From Sediminibacterium sp. Gen4 (GTDB lineage: Bacteria; Bacteroidota; Bacteroidia; Chitinophagales; Chitinophagaceae), in NCBI GenBank assembly GCA_013391385.1, contig JACBFI010000011.1, positions 1-64,000 on the forward strand: 64,000 nt of DNA, in the 5' to 3' direction. This document shows, in pieces, positions 15,701-24,435 of this stretch. Positions within the stretch are counted from its first letter, which is position 1. Every line of letters begins with the position of its first letter. The translations under genes and the position numbers were made by a program. Below the pieces are notes generated by a model. That model was not told where the DNA came from and did not search any database. It was given only the letters and a program-made list of their open reading frames with translations.

Positions 15701-17833
15701 TTATTTTTTTGCGGTCAGTGGTTTTTGCTCTCCTTTGATATCAATACCTACTCTTTGCATGTAAGCAATGAGTGCTACGATTTCTTTATGTGAGCCTGTT
15801 TGAATTTTATCTGCTTTCAGATTTTTTTGAATCTGCTCTGCTTGCTTGGTTAATTCCTGATTAGCGATCTGATCATATCCTTCAGGATAAGGAACACCCA
15901 AAGTTTGCATCGCTCTGATTCTTGCAGCAGTGGTAGCTGTATCAATAACATCATCCAATAACCATGGGTAGGGAGGCATCACTGAGCCCGGACTCATACT
16001 TTGCGGTTCCAGCATATGATTATAGTGCCAGCTATCAGGATATTTTCCTCCGATACGAGCCAAATCCGGACCCGTACGTTTACTACCCCACTGAAATGGA
16101 TGATCGTATACAAACTCACCCGCTTTACTATATTCACCATAACGCGCTACTTCATCGCGGAAGGGTCTGATCATTTGTGAGTGACAGGTATAACATCCTT
16201 CACGGATATAAATATCTCGACCATGTAGTTCAAGCGGTGTATAAGGCTTTACTGCAGCAATGGTTGGAACGTTACTCTTGATCAAGAAAGTAGGTACAAT
16301 TTCCAGAATACCGCCAATAGCAACTGCTATCAAACTGAATACCAACATTTGAATGGGTCTTGCTTCGATCCAACGATGCCAATATTGTTTACCATGCGTA
16401 ACGATCTTTGCAGGCAGCGGTGGCGCTTCGGCTGCTTCTTCTGATACCAGTTGTCCTGCTTTTACAGTCTTTACAATATTGTAGACCATAATAAACACGC
16501 CAACCAAGTATAACAAACCACCAATACTTCTGGCTACATACAATGGAATGATATGTGTAACGGTTTCCAAAAACTGAAACTTCAGTGTTCCATCCTCAGT
16601 AAACTGCTTCCACATCATGGCTTGAGTAAACCCTGCCCAATACATAGGAATTGCATAAAGAACAATACCAATAGTGCCAATCCAGAAGTGTGTAGTAGCC
16701 AGCTTTGTTGAATAAAGGGGTGTATTGAATATTTTAGGGATGATCCAATATAAAATACCGAAGGTTAAAAATCCATTCCATCCCAATGCGCCAACGTGAA
16801 CGTGTGCAATGGTCCAATCTGTAAAATGTGAGATCGCATTTACATTTTTTAAACTCAGAAGTGGTCCTTCGAATGTGGCCATACCATAACAAGTAATGGC
16901 AACTACCATGAATTTCAGGATAGGATCTTCACGTACTTTATCCCATGCACCACGAAGGGTAAATAAACCATTTAACATACCACCCCATGATGGAGCGATC
17001 AGCATCACACTGAAAACTACTCCTAAACTCTGTGCCCAATCAGGTAATGCAGTATATAACAAATGGTGTGGACCAGCCCAGATATAAATAAAGATCAGTG
17101 CCCAAAAGTGAATGATGGATAAACGATAACTATATACAGGTCTGTTCGCTGCTTTGGGCAAGAAATAATACATGATACCCAAATAAGGGGTAGTCAAAAA
17201 GAAAGCCACTGCATTATGTCCATACCACCATTGTACCAATGCATCTTGAACACCTGCATACCAGCTATAACTCTTTAAAAAAGTAACGGGTATTTCAAAT
17301 GAATTTACAATGTGTAACATCGCTACCGTAACCCATGTTGCGATATAAAACCAAATCGCAACATATAAATGACTCTCTCTTCTTTTCAAAATAGTACCAA
17401 ACATATTGATACCGAAAAGCACCCATATCAATGTGATTGCAATGTCAATAGGCCACTCCAGTTCTGCATATTCTTTTCCGGTTGTATAGCCTGCCAATAA
17501 AGTAAGTGCAGCTGCTACAATAATCAATTGCCATCCCCAGAAATGTATCTTACTAAGTGTATCATTGAACATGCGGGCCTTACACAAACGCTGCAATGAA
17601 TAATACACACCCATAAAAATACCGTTACCTACAAAAGCAAAGATTACCGCATTGGTATGCAAAGGCCTCACTCTTCCGAAAGTGGTGATGGGAAGTCCAA
17701 AGTTAGCTGCCGGTAAATAGATCTGAACAGCAGCCAATAAGCCAACGATCATTCCAACTACACCCCATAAGATAGTAGCATAGGCAAAAAGCTTGACTGT
17801 TTTGTTGTCGTAGAAGAATTTTTCTGATTGCAT
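15701..17833 (-). CDS. ccoNO: Cytochrome cbb3 oxidase, fused CcoN-CcoO subunit
   Basis: A 710-residue fusion. Residues about 1-480 form the 12-helix haem-copper catalytic subunit with haem and CuB histidines in WWYGHNAVAFFLT, PHHLLYT and WTIAHVHVGALGWNG. After a linker and one more anchor helix, residues about 530-680 are CcoO with a single haem c motif (GCYTCHSQMIRPFRDE) and the WGSKRTGPDLARIGGKYPDSWH block. It reduces oxygen to water with high affinity and pumps protons. The N-O gene fusion is common in Bacteroidota. Confidence 0.96.
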   Translation of the reverse strand: MQSEKFFYDNKTVKLFAYATILWGVVGMIVGLLAAVQIYLPAANFGLPITTFGRVRPLHTNAVIFAFVGNGIFMGVYYSLQRLCKARMFNDTLSKIHFWGWQLIIVAAALTLLAGYTTGKEYAELEWPIDIAITLIWVLFGINMFGTILKRRESHLYVAIWFYIATWVTVAMLHIVNSFEIPVTFLKSYSWYAGVQDALVQWWYGHNAVAFFLTTPYLGIMYYFLPKAANRPVYSYRLSIIHFWALIFIYIWAGPHHLLYTALPDWAQSLGVVFSVMLIAPSWGGMLNGLFTLRGAWDKVREDPILKFMVVAITCYGMATFEGPLLSLKNVNAISHFTDWTIAHVHVGALGWNGFLTFGILYWIIPKIFNTPLYSTKLATTHFWIGTIGIVLYAIPMYWAGFTQAMMWKQFTEDGTLKFQFLETVTHIIPLYVARSIGGLLYLVGVFIMVYNIVKTVKAGQLVSEEAAEAPPLPAKIVTHGKQYWHRWIEARPIQMLVFSLIAVAIGGILEIVPTFLIKSNVPTIAAVKPYTPLELHGRDIYIREGCYTCHSQMIRPFRDEVARYGEYSKAGEFVYDHPFQWGSKRTGPDLARIGGKYPDSWHYNHMLEPQSMSPGSVMPPYPWLLDDVIDTATTAARIRAMQTLGVPYPEGYDQIANQELTKQAEQIQKNLKADKIQTGSHKEIVALIAYMQRVGIDIKGEQKPLTAKK

Positions 17834-17865
17834 GAATGTTGGTTTTATGAGAAGCAGTTTTATGA

Positions 17866-18015
17866 TTACGATTTCGGTTTATCTTCAAAAAGTATTCTTA
17901 CAGAAGGAGCATTTTCGTCATCATATTGACCCGTTTTCACACTCCAGATAAAAGCACCCAGAAATAAACCTGCTACACTGATACTGGCAATCAATAAAAG
18001 AATGATAACACCCAT
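17866..18015 (-). CDS. ccoS: CcoS-like cbb3 oxidase maturation protein
   Basis: A 49-residue protein beginning MGVIILLLIASISVAGLFLG, followed by AFIWSVKTGQYDDE. This matches the CcoS family: one membrane helix, then a W-x-V/A-x-x-G-Q-Y/F-D-D motif. CcoS is needed for cofactor insertion into the oxidase. It is the first gene of the ccoS-ccoNO-ccoQ-ccoP-ccoG-fixH run, with an FNR-like site about 70 nt upstream. Confidence 0.88.
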   Translation of the reverse strand: MGVIILLLIASISVAGLFLGAFIWSVKTGQYDDENAPSVRILFEDKPKS

Positions 18016-18085
18016 GATGGTTCTGTAATTGATTGTAAAAGTATTTTGCAGTAGTGGGGCAGTCTATGATATTACTCAAGAGGAT

Positions 18086-18103
18086 ACATGATTTTAGTCA
18101 TGT
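18086..18103 (-). promoter_or_regulatory. FNR-like palindrome upstream of ccoS-ccoNO
   Basis: ACATGAT-TTTA-GTCATGT is a 7-4-7 palindrome with one mismatch, 71 nt before the ccoS ATG. It shares its half-site with the perfect palindrome at 21088-21109 next to the FNR-type regulator gene. Spacing and symmetry fit the CRP/FNR family (GAT-N4-ATC core). Confidence 0.7.
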
Positions 18104-18108
18104 TTTTG

Positions 18109-20508
18109 TCAGCTCAACTTCAATCGTCTTGCTGCGAGGTTGCTTAACCCGAACGTTATCAGTAAAATACTGATACTACTACAAGGCATTAAAATAGCTG
18201 CAATCATGGGAGATAGCGTTCCTTGCACTGCAAAATAGAGCCCTATAATATTGTACAGGATTGAAATAACAAATGCCGTCATCACGATCTTTTGATTCAG
18301 CTTACATAACCGAATAAGCTCATATAGCTTCGGTAGAGCAGATGCTTCAATGATGGCATCACTGGCCGGTGTAAAGTTGTTACTGTTATCCGTAATCGCT
18401 ATACCTACATCCGCTTGCTTCAATGCGCCTGAATCATTAAGTCCATCACCGATCATTAATACTCGATGACCATCTTGCTGCATATGCTGCAAAACATTCA
18501 GTTTATCTTCTGGTTGCTGATGAAAATGTAATGCTGCCAGCGGACCTAATAATTTTCTGAGATAAGGTAACTCTCCATTGTTATCGCCACTTACAATCGC
18601 CAATCTGAAATGTTTTTGCAAACGGCGTAATAACATAGGAACAGATTGACGATAATGATTCCTAAATCTGAATCTACCTAGTAATTGTCCTTCTACAGCC
18701 AAATAAACAGTTGAAGTATCGTCCTGCTGCGGCTTTCCGGTAATAAATAAGGCTGATCCTAAAGTAATCAAATCGCCATCAATCATACCTTCAATACCTT
18801 TTCCCGGTTTTTCTTCAAATGCCAGAAAAGGATTTGGTAAGGGTGTGCCTGCCCAAGCTGCGATACCTTTACTTAATGGATGCGTAGATTGTGCAGCCAG
18901 CGTGGCAATCTTTTGCTTCAATAACCCTGATAATGGTTTACCATCATAAACCACTTCCATATCTGTTCCTGCCGTAAGCGTACCTGTTTTATCAAAAACA
19001 ATGGTATCAATGGATGCCATTTTTTCAATCACAGTAGCATGACGCAGATAAAACTGATTACGTGCAAGTCTTCTTAAGATATTTCCATTAGTAAATGTAT
19101 TGCTCAGTAGTAGTGCGCATGGACAAGCAATGATCAATACTGCAGTAATGGCATTCCAGCTTCTACTTGTATCAACAACAGTCCAGTAAAGACCTGCAAG
19201 AAGCGCTATCGAAAAAACCACCCAAGTAAACCATCGACTCAATCCATGTACAAATGAAGATTCAGTTTGAGAGGATTGATTGAATACATCTTTATTCCAC
19301 AAACGAGTCAAATAGCTTTGAGCCACTTCTTTGATGACCAAAATCTCAATATTTCCACCTACTTGTTTTCCGCCTGCATATACAATCTCCCCCATTTCTT
19401 TTGCTACAGGTAATGATTCTCCGGTTACAAAGCTGTAATCAATCAATGCCCTGCCACGGGTAATAATGCCATCAGCAGGTATCAGCTCTTGGTGGTGGAT
19501 GAGCAATGTATCATTCAACTGAATATCCGGGAGTGTAACTGTGGTATTACCTTCTTCTTTAATTCTGGTAACAGCTACCGGAAAATAAGAAGTATAATCA
19601 CGATCAAAATTCAATTGCCGATGTGTCCTATCTTGTAAAACCCTACCTGCCAACATAAAAAATACAATACCCGTCATAGAATCAAAATAACCACTCCCTG
19701 TTGCAGTAAATACTTCATAGAGACTTCTTGCAAAAGTTACCCAGATAGCCAATACGATTGGTGCATCAATATTCAGGAATCTTTGCTTCAATGCATTCCA
19801 TGCACTGGAATAAAATTCGCCTGCACTATAAAAGAAAACGGGTAAACTCAAGAATAGATTCAGGTATCGAAAAAAGAGGAGTAGATTTTCCTCTTTATCA
19901 TCAATCCCTAAATATTCCGGAAAGCTCATGAGCATGATATTGGCAAAACAAAATCCTGCTACACCCAAACGAAATATCTTTTTTCGGTCAATGACCTTTT
20001 TCTTTTTCCCCATATCATTATAACTGATATAAGGCTCATAACCAATACCGGTAAGTAATTCCGCAACTTCTCGTAGACTGATCTTTGTATGATCAAAAAT
20101 GATGTCAGCCTCTTTTCTTTCAAAGTTTACTTTACAACTGACCACTCCTTCATTCAATCGATACAATTGCTCTAGCAGCCACAAACAACTACTGCAATGC
20201 ATTTGTGGGAGATAAAAAGTGATATGTGTTTGTTTAGCGTTTTTAAAACTAATGAGCGACTGTTGTATGGATGTATCATCCAAGAATAAGAACTTATCTT
20301 TTCGAACAGTCACTTTTTGTGATTGACCCGGATTCTTGTTGAGATCATAATACGTACACATCCCGTTCTGATTCAAGATATCATAGACCAATCGACAACC
20401 TTCACAACAAAAATGTTTGTCTTCAATAACAATATCACGAGCCCTGCAGGGCTCACCACAGTGAAAACATGCCAGCTCAGTAGATGGAATAACAGGGCCT
20501 TGCTTCAT
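18109..20508 (-). CDS. ccoI: Copper-transporting P1B-type ATPase of the CcoI/FixI type
   Basis: A 799-residue heavy-metal P-type ATPase. It opens with a Cys-rich zinc-ribbon-like region (CFHCGEPCRA ... FCCEGCRLVYDIL, residues 15-45) and an HMA domain (LPQMHCSSCLWLLEQLY). Then come eight membrane helices with the CPC metal site (IIACPCALLLS), the phosphorylation motif DKTGTLT, and the hinge GDGLNDSGALKQADVG. The N-terminal region marks the CcoI/FixI subgroup that supplies copper for cbb3 oxidase. It overlaps the hemerythrin-like gene by 4 nt. Confidence 0.92.
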   Translation of the reverse strand: MKQGPVIPSTELACFHCGEPCRARDIVIEDKHFCCEGCRLVYDILNQNGMCTYYDLNKNPGQSQKVTVRKDKFLFLDDTSIQQSLISFKNAKQTHITFYLPQMHCSSCLWLLEQLYRLNEGVVSCKVNFERKEADIIFDHTKISLREVAELLTGIGYEPYISYNDMGKKKKVIDRKKIFRLGVAGFCFANIMLMSFPEYLGIDDKEENLLLFFRYLNLFLSLPVFFYSAGEFYSSAWNALKQRFLNIDAPIVLAIWVTFARSLYEVFTATGSGYFDSMTGIVFFMLAGRVLQDRTHRQLNFDRDYTSYFPVAVTRIKEEGNTTVTLPDIQLNDTLLIHHQELIPADGIITRGRALIDYSFVTGESLPVAKEMGEIVYAGGKQVGGNIEILVIKEVAQSYLTRLWNKDVFNQSSQTESSFVHGLSRWFTWVVFSIALLAGLYWTVVDTSRSWNAITAVLIIACPCALLLSNTFTNGNILRRLARNQFYLRHATVIEKMASIDTIVFDKTGTLTAGTDMEVVYDGKPLSGLLKQKIATLAAQSTHPLSKGIAAWAGTPLPNPFLAFEEKPGKGIEGMIDGDLITLGSALFITGKPQQDDTSTVYLAVEGQLLGRFRFRNHYRQSVPMLLRRLQKHFRLAIVSGDNNGELPYLRKLLGPLAALHFHQQPEDKLNVLQHMQQDGHRVLMIGDGLNDSGALKQADVGIAITDNSNNFTPASDAIIEASALPKLYELIRLCKLNQKIVMTAFVISILYNIIGLYFAVQGTLSPMIAAILMPCSSISILLITFGLSNLAARRLKLS

Positions 20509-21023
20509 TCTTTTCCTGTTTTAATGATCCTGATCAATTGTGGGTATAACACACTTTGCTCAAACTGAATCCAACGAAATACATAGGTCTCCAGTAAAAA
20601 CATTTCATGTATACAGTCTTTGAATTCTTTTGACCAATCCGGTTTAGCGATATAATGATTCATGAGTTCGCGCAGTTTGCGGAATAAAGCAATCAAAACC
20701 TGATGCACGGATATCATGGTCTCAATGACCTTGGGCTGTAAGTGTGCAGATTGTACATGCTGTTGGTGAATACAAGGAAACAAAATACCTGTCTCTTTCC
20801 GGAAAGTATGAATCAACTCATCCTCAATACGTTGAAATACCAATTGAACCAATTCAGTAACAGATTCCGGTAATTCACTAATAGATGCATGGTTTTGTAG
20901 GTAATGATTAATGACAGTACAAGACTTTAATACAGGAGCATGGTAATCTGTAGGGATGACAGAACAGATTTCCTGCGCCGAATTAAATCCTGAAAATAAC
21001 GGGTCACGAGCCTGCAATAACAT
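20505..21023 (-). CDS. Hemerythrin-like / RIC-type di-iron protein
   Basis: A 172-residue helical protein, read from the ATG at 21023 (MLLQARDPLF). The in-frame ATG at 21089 would lie inside the FNR-like palindrome and adds a Cys-rich tail, so the shorter form is preferred. His and Glu residues spaced as in hemerythrin four-helix bundles appear in DYHAPVLKSC, EDELIHTFRKETGILFPCIH, ISVHQVLIALF, and the final EQSVLYPQLI. Related proteins repair iron-sulfur clusters under nitrosative stress or sense oxygen. Coupled to ccoI by a 4-nt overlap. Confidence 0.65.
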   Translation of the reverse strand: MLLQARDPLFSGFNSAQEICSVIPTDYHAPVLKSCTVINHYLQNHASISELPESVTELVQLVFQRIEDELIHTFRKETGILFPCIHQQHVQSAHLQPKVIETMISVHQVLIALFRKLRELMNHYIAKPDWSKEFKDCIHEMFLLETYVFRWIQFEQSVLYPQLIRIIKTGKE

Positions 21024-21087
21024 TACCTGTAATTTGAATGCAAGGTAGCGGCAGGTACACAGGCTAACTATGATACTACTCAATCGC

Positions 21088-21109
21088 AAACATGATTTTT
21101 ATCATGTTT
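21088..21109 (-). promoter_or_regulatory. Perfect FNR-like palindrome before the hemerythrin-ccoI operon
   Basis: AAACATGAT-TTTT-ATCATGTTT is a perfect 9-4-9 palindrome. It lies 65 nt before the preferred hemerythrin start and immediately downstream of the regulator gene. Confidence 0.8.
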
Positions 21110-21115
21110 CAGCGA

Positions 21116-21826
21116 TTAATCCTGAAGATTGGCTGTTTGAAGCAGCAATGAAGGTTTTAAAATTTTGATCTTTTTGCCATCTAAATCCACCATACCATCT
21201 TTTTTAAAGTCTGATAACAAGCGAATGGTAGACTCTGTAGCAGTGCCTACTAAATTGGCAATCTCCTCGCGTGAAAGACGCACATTGAGGGTAATACCAT
21301 CTTCTTCAAAACCATAAGTCTCTTTAATAAACAGCAGTGTTTCTGCTAAGCGTTCTCTGATGGGTTTTTGTGCGAGATGGGTCAATTTAACTTCGGCCTT
21401 GTGTAATTCATCACTCAATAATTTCATCATTTCAAATGCAAGGCCCGTATCATTTTTCAATATAGTAACAAATAGCTCTTTTGGTATAAAACAAACTTTG
21501 GTATCCTCCAGTGCTATAGCAGACGCACCATATCTATCTCCACTCAACAAAGCCCTGTAACCTAATACATCTCCGGCTTTCAACAAACGAATGATTTGTT
21601 CTTTACCATCATCCCCTTGATGAGAAAGTTTTACTTTTCCGTCATTGATGCAGTATACACCAAAGGGATAAGAACCTTCATTGAATAACACTTGCCCCTT
21701 TTTATAACTATTGCAAATTTTTTGTTCGTTGATGGCATTTACATACTCTTCTCTGGCTTTACAAAAAACAGAATTGAATCTTTGAGAGCAGGTTTGACAT
21801 GTGCTATGATCGTAATGAAGATTCAT
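21116..21826 (-). CDS. Crp/Fnr family regulator with probable 4Fe-4S cluster ligands
   Basis: A 236-residue regulator: N-terminal cysteine segment, cyclic-nucleotide-binding-like beta roll (about 35-130), dimer helix, and a winged helix-turn-helix with LSREEIANLVGTATESTIRLLSDFK (about 185-210). Cys10, Cys13 and Cys22 at the N-terminus plus Cys112 in the context VCFIPKE correspond to the ligand pattern of E. coli FNR (three N-terminal Cys plus Cys122 in VCEIP). That supports an oxygen-sensing cluster rather than a cAMP binder. The recognition helix keeps the Glu and Arg of FNR. Its place beside the cbb3 locus and two palindromes suggests it controls microaerobic respiration. Confidence 0.88.
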   Translation of the reverse strand: MNLHYDHSTCQTCSQRFNSVFCKAREEYVNAINEQKICNSYKKGQVLFNEGSYPFGVYCINDGKVKLSHQGDDGKEQIIRLLKAGDVLGYRALLSGDRYGASAIALEDTKVCFIPKELFVTILKNDTGLAFEMMKLLSDELHKAEVKLTHLAQKPIRERLAETLLFIKETYGFEEDGITLNVRLSREEIANLVGTATESTIRLLSDFKKDGMVDLDGKKIKILKPSLLLQTANLQD

Positions 21827-21893
21827 GAGAAGGATTGAGATACAAAATTAAATTATAATCTGTTCCAGCCTCTTTAAAAATCCTTTAATCTTC

Positions 21894-22691
21894 TTAATTC
21901 ATCAGCAAATGTTTAAATTTGACTGAGTCACCATTGAACACATTACAATCTACTTTGTGCCTTATACCATCAATACTTCCATCTTCACTATGTTGCCAGA
22001 AATGCCAGTCTCTCTGAATTCTCGGTTTATCAGGTTGAAAGTAATGTGCCACCCATAATGGATATTTTTTGAAATCATCTCCTAAATGCCTTTCATAAAA
22101 ATCTGCATATGTATAAATAATGGGCTTCACCCTGTAATAGGCTTCGAGTGTCTCTAAAAATTCTTTTACTCTTTGTCGCATCAATACCGGTTTAACACCA
22201 TATAATTTTTCGATATCAATCACGGGAGGCAAATCACCTTTTTTGAGTTCAACTTGTTTGATAAATTGTAATGCTTGTTGTTTCCCACTTTTTGTAGCCA
22301 GAAAAAAATGATATGCCCCTCTAATCATACCTGCTGCTTTGGCTTTTTCCCAATTGCTGTGAAAACGTTTGTCGGTATCATTCAATCCTTCGGTTGCTTT
22401 CATAAATACAAAGCCCATTTGTATTTCCCCTGATATCATCTTTTTAACTGAAGGCCAGTGAATAACCCCCTGATAACTACTCACATCAATGCCATGAATA
22501 GTATACCCTGCAGGCATCGTTATTCCAAAGGCATCATAACGAACAGATTCAATGGTTGCTGCTTGTCTTTCCTCCCATTTCTCCCACAAAGCAACATACA
22601 AGATGAGCATAAAGCCACTCAGCAATAACACCAGCCAAAGAAGTTGTGATCTGTTAGGTTTTTGGGATCTCTTTCGGGTCATACAGTACAA
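21894..22691 (-). CDS. Glycoside hydrolase family 25 lysozyme-like protein
   Basis: A 265-residue protein with an N-terminal membrane anchor (LLWLVLLLSGFMLILYVAL). The GH25 barrel begins with IHGIDVSSYQGVIHWPSVKK (catalytic-site Asp in GIDVSSYQG) and continues with MGFVFMKATEGLNDTDKRF, GAYHFF, LPPVIDIEKLYG and IYTYADFY. GH25 enzymes cleave the N-acetylmuramic acid to N-acetylglucosamine bond of peptidoglycan. It would act in the periplasm, anchored to the inner membrane. Divergent from the radical SAM gene. Confidence 0.92.
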   Translation of the reverse strand: MYCMTRKRSQKPNRSQLLWLVLLLSGFMLILYVALWEKWEERQAATIESVRYDAFGITMPAGYTIHGIDVSSYQGVIHWPSVKKMISGEIQMGFVFMKATEGLNDTDKRFHSNWEKAKAAGMIRGAYHFFLATKSGKQQALQFIKQVELKKGDLPPVIDIEKLYGVKPVLMRQRVKEFLETLEAYYRVKPIIYTYADFYERHLGDDFKKYPLWVAHYFQPDKPRIQRDWHFWQHSEDGSIDGIRHKVDCNVFNGDSVKFKHLLMN

Positions 22692-22778
22692 AAATCGTTG
22701 AAAAGCGATTTCAATATTAATTTCTTAGTCAATAGATCCAAAGTCTGTTTCAAGCCTCTTTTTACTAATTTTACACCG

Positions 22779-23810
22779 ATGGGCTATTTTAATTGGAATG
22801 ACAGTGTTAATTTTTTAAGCAAACTAACCCTTAGAAGGTTTTGGAATGCCTGTAAAGTATACAGTAGTTATCAGATCAGCCGCTTTACCAGGAAACCCAT
22901 ACAATGGGGCTATCCTATCTCTATTTCTTTTGAACCTACTACATCTTGTAATCTGCGATGTCCTGAATGTCCGAGTGGATTACGTGAGTTTACCAGACCA
23001 ACAGGTATGCTGAAAAAAGATTTTTTCAGAGAAACCATTGATGACATCTACAAAGACTTGCTTTATCTCATCTTTTACTTCCAGGGAGAACCGTATCTGA
23101 ATCCTGATTTTCTGGATATGGTAAAATACGCACATGATAAAGGTATCTATACCGCTACATCTACCAATGCACATTACCTGACCGATGAAAAAGCAAAAAA
23201 AACAGTTGAAAGCGGCTTGGATCGATTGATCATTTCTATTGATGGTACTACGCAGGATGTATACCAACAATATCGTGTAGGCGGTAAACTGGAAAAAGTA
23301 TTAGAAGGCGCTCGCAATATTGTGAAATGGAAAAAAGAACTGAATAGTAAAACCCCTTTTATTTTCTTCCAATTTTTGGTAGTAAAACCCAATGAACATC
23401 AGATCGAAGAAGTAAAAAAGTTGGGGGCTGAAATAGGTGTGGATCAAGTTCGCTTTAAAACAGCGCAGGTATATGACTATGAGAATGATCCCAACCAACT
23501 CATTCCTGAGAATAAAAAATATAGCCGCTATATCAAAGACAAAGAAGGCAAAATGAAAGTGAAAAGTGGTCTGAGTAACCGATGCTGGAAGCTTTGGCAT
23601 GCCAATGTAATTACCTGGGACGGATTGGTGGTTCCTTGTTGTTTTGATAAAGATGCGATGCATCAACTGGGCAATCTGAAGTCACAAAGCTTTAAACAAA
23701 TCTGGCAAAACGATAATTATAAGCAGTTTAGAACTGAATTGATGACCAGCAGAAAAAACATTGATATCTGCTCCAATTGCAGTGAAGGATTGAGTGTTTG
23801 GGAGGATTGA
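22779..23810 (+). CDS. Radical SAM / SPASM domain protein
   Basis: A 343-residue protein read from the ATG at 22779 (MGYFNWNDSVNFL); an upstream in-frame ATG at 22662 would overlap the lysozyme start. The radical SAM motif CNLRCPECPSG (C-x3-C-x2-C) lies near residue 50. The C-terminal SPASM-type cluster motif has Cys residues in RCWKLWHANVITWDGLVVPCCFD and ICSNCSEG. Related proteins modify peptides or cell-envelope precursors; no peptide substrate gene is adjacent, so the substrate is open. It is followed by repeat element R4 and a MarR regulator. Confidence 0.85.
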   Translation: MGYFNWNDSVNFLSKLTLRRFWNACKVYSSYQISRFTRKPIQWGYPISISFEPTTSCNLRCPECPSGLREFTRPTGMLKKDFFRETIDDIYKDLLYLIFYFQGEPYLNPDFLDMVKYAHDKGIYTATSTNAHYLTDEKAKKTVESGLDRLIISIDGTTQDVYQQYRVGGKLEKVLEGARNIVKWKKELNSKTPFIFFQFLVVKPNEHQIEEVKKLGAEIGVDQVRFKTAQVYDYENDPNQLIPENKKYSRYIKDKEGKMKVKSGLSNRCWKLWHANVITWDGLVVPCCFDKDAMHQLGNLKSQSFKQIWQNDNYKQFRTELMTSRKNIDICSNCSEGLSVWED

Positions 23811-23815
23811 GGAAC

Positions 23816-23889
23816 TGAAAAGTGAAAGGTGAAAAGTGAAAGGAAACGTATTTCTTATGTTTTTCACTTTTCATCGCTTACTTTTCACC
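23816..23889. repeat. Inverted-repeat element R4 (GTGAAAAG words)
   Basis: The left arm 23816-23843 is four TGAAAAG/TGAAAGG words and the right arm 23861-23889 holds the complementary TTTTCACTTTTCA words, imperfectly paired. Same word family as R2. It fills the gap between two co-directional genes. Confidence 0.75.
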
Positions 23890-23902
23890 TATTTTTACAG
23901 CT

Positions 23903-24358
23903 ATGGGTATTGAAAAAGATATACAACAACAGCATTTCAGGAACGAATACCAGAAGGCTTCTGTGAATATCATTTATTCTGCCAACTGGTTAAATGAGAA
24001 GATCAAAACCATGCTTGATCCGGATGATATTACCCCGCAACAATATAATATTCTTCGTATTCTCAGGGGAAGCCAGCAACCCCTCAGCACGCTACAAATA
24101 CGCTCAAGAATGCTGGATAAAATGAGTGATACCAGCCGTATTGTAGAGCGATTACTCAAAAAAGGACTTGTTGAAAAGAAAGTTTGCTCTGCTGATAAAA
24201 GACTGGTTGATGTCAGCATCTCAAAAAAGGGGCTTTCATTGCTGGACAAACTGGATAAAAAGAATGCTGAGATCGATCAGTTAATGCAAAACTTATCAGA
24301 AACAGAAGCCGCCACACTCAATAAGCTGTTGGATAAGGTTCGTGAACTGACTTCTTAA
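23903..24358 (+). CDS. MarR family transcriptional regulator
   Basis: A 151-residue regulator with the MarR winged helix-turn-helix: DITPQQYNILRILRGSQQPLSTLQIRSRM, then the recognition region DTSRIVERLLKKGLVEKKVCSADKRLVDVSISKKG (wing, about 85-115). It probably binds DNA as a dimer through N- and C-terminal helices. No efflux pump or enzyme target is adjacent, so its regulon is unclear. The ATG is closely preceded by a TATTTTTA box. Confidence 0.9.
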   Translation: MGIEKDIQQQHFRNEYQKASVNIIYSANWLNEKIKTMLDPDDITPQQYNILRILRGSQQPLSTLQIRSRMLDKMSDTSRIVERLLKKGLVEKKVCSADKRLVDVSISKKGLSLLDKLDKKNAEIDQLMQNLSETEAATLNKLLDKVRELTS

Positions 24359-24435
24359 ATGTTAATTTCCACGCTTATCATTTTGATTTCTTCCACAACC
24401 GGTTAGTTCACTTATGACTGGTATATCTTTAGGGT

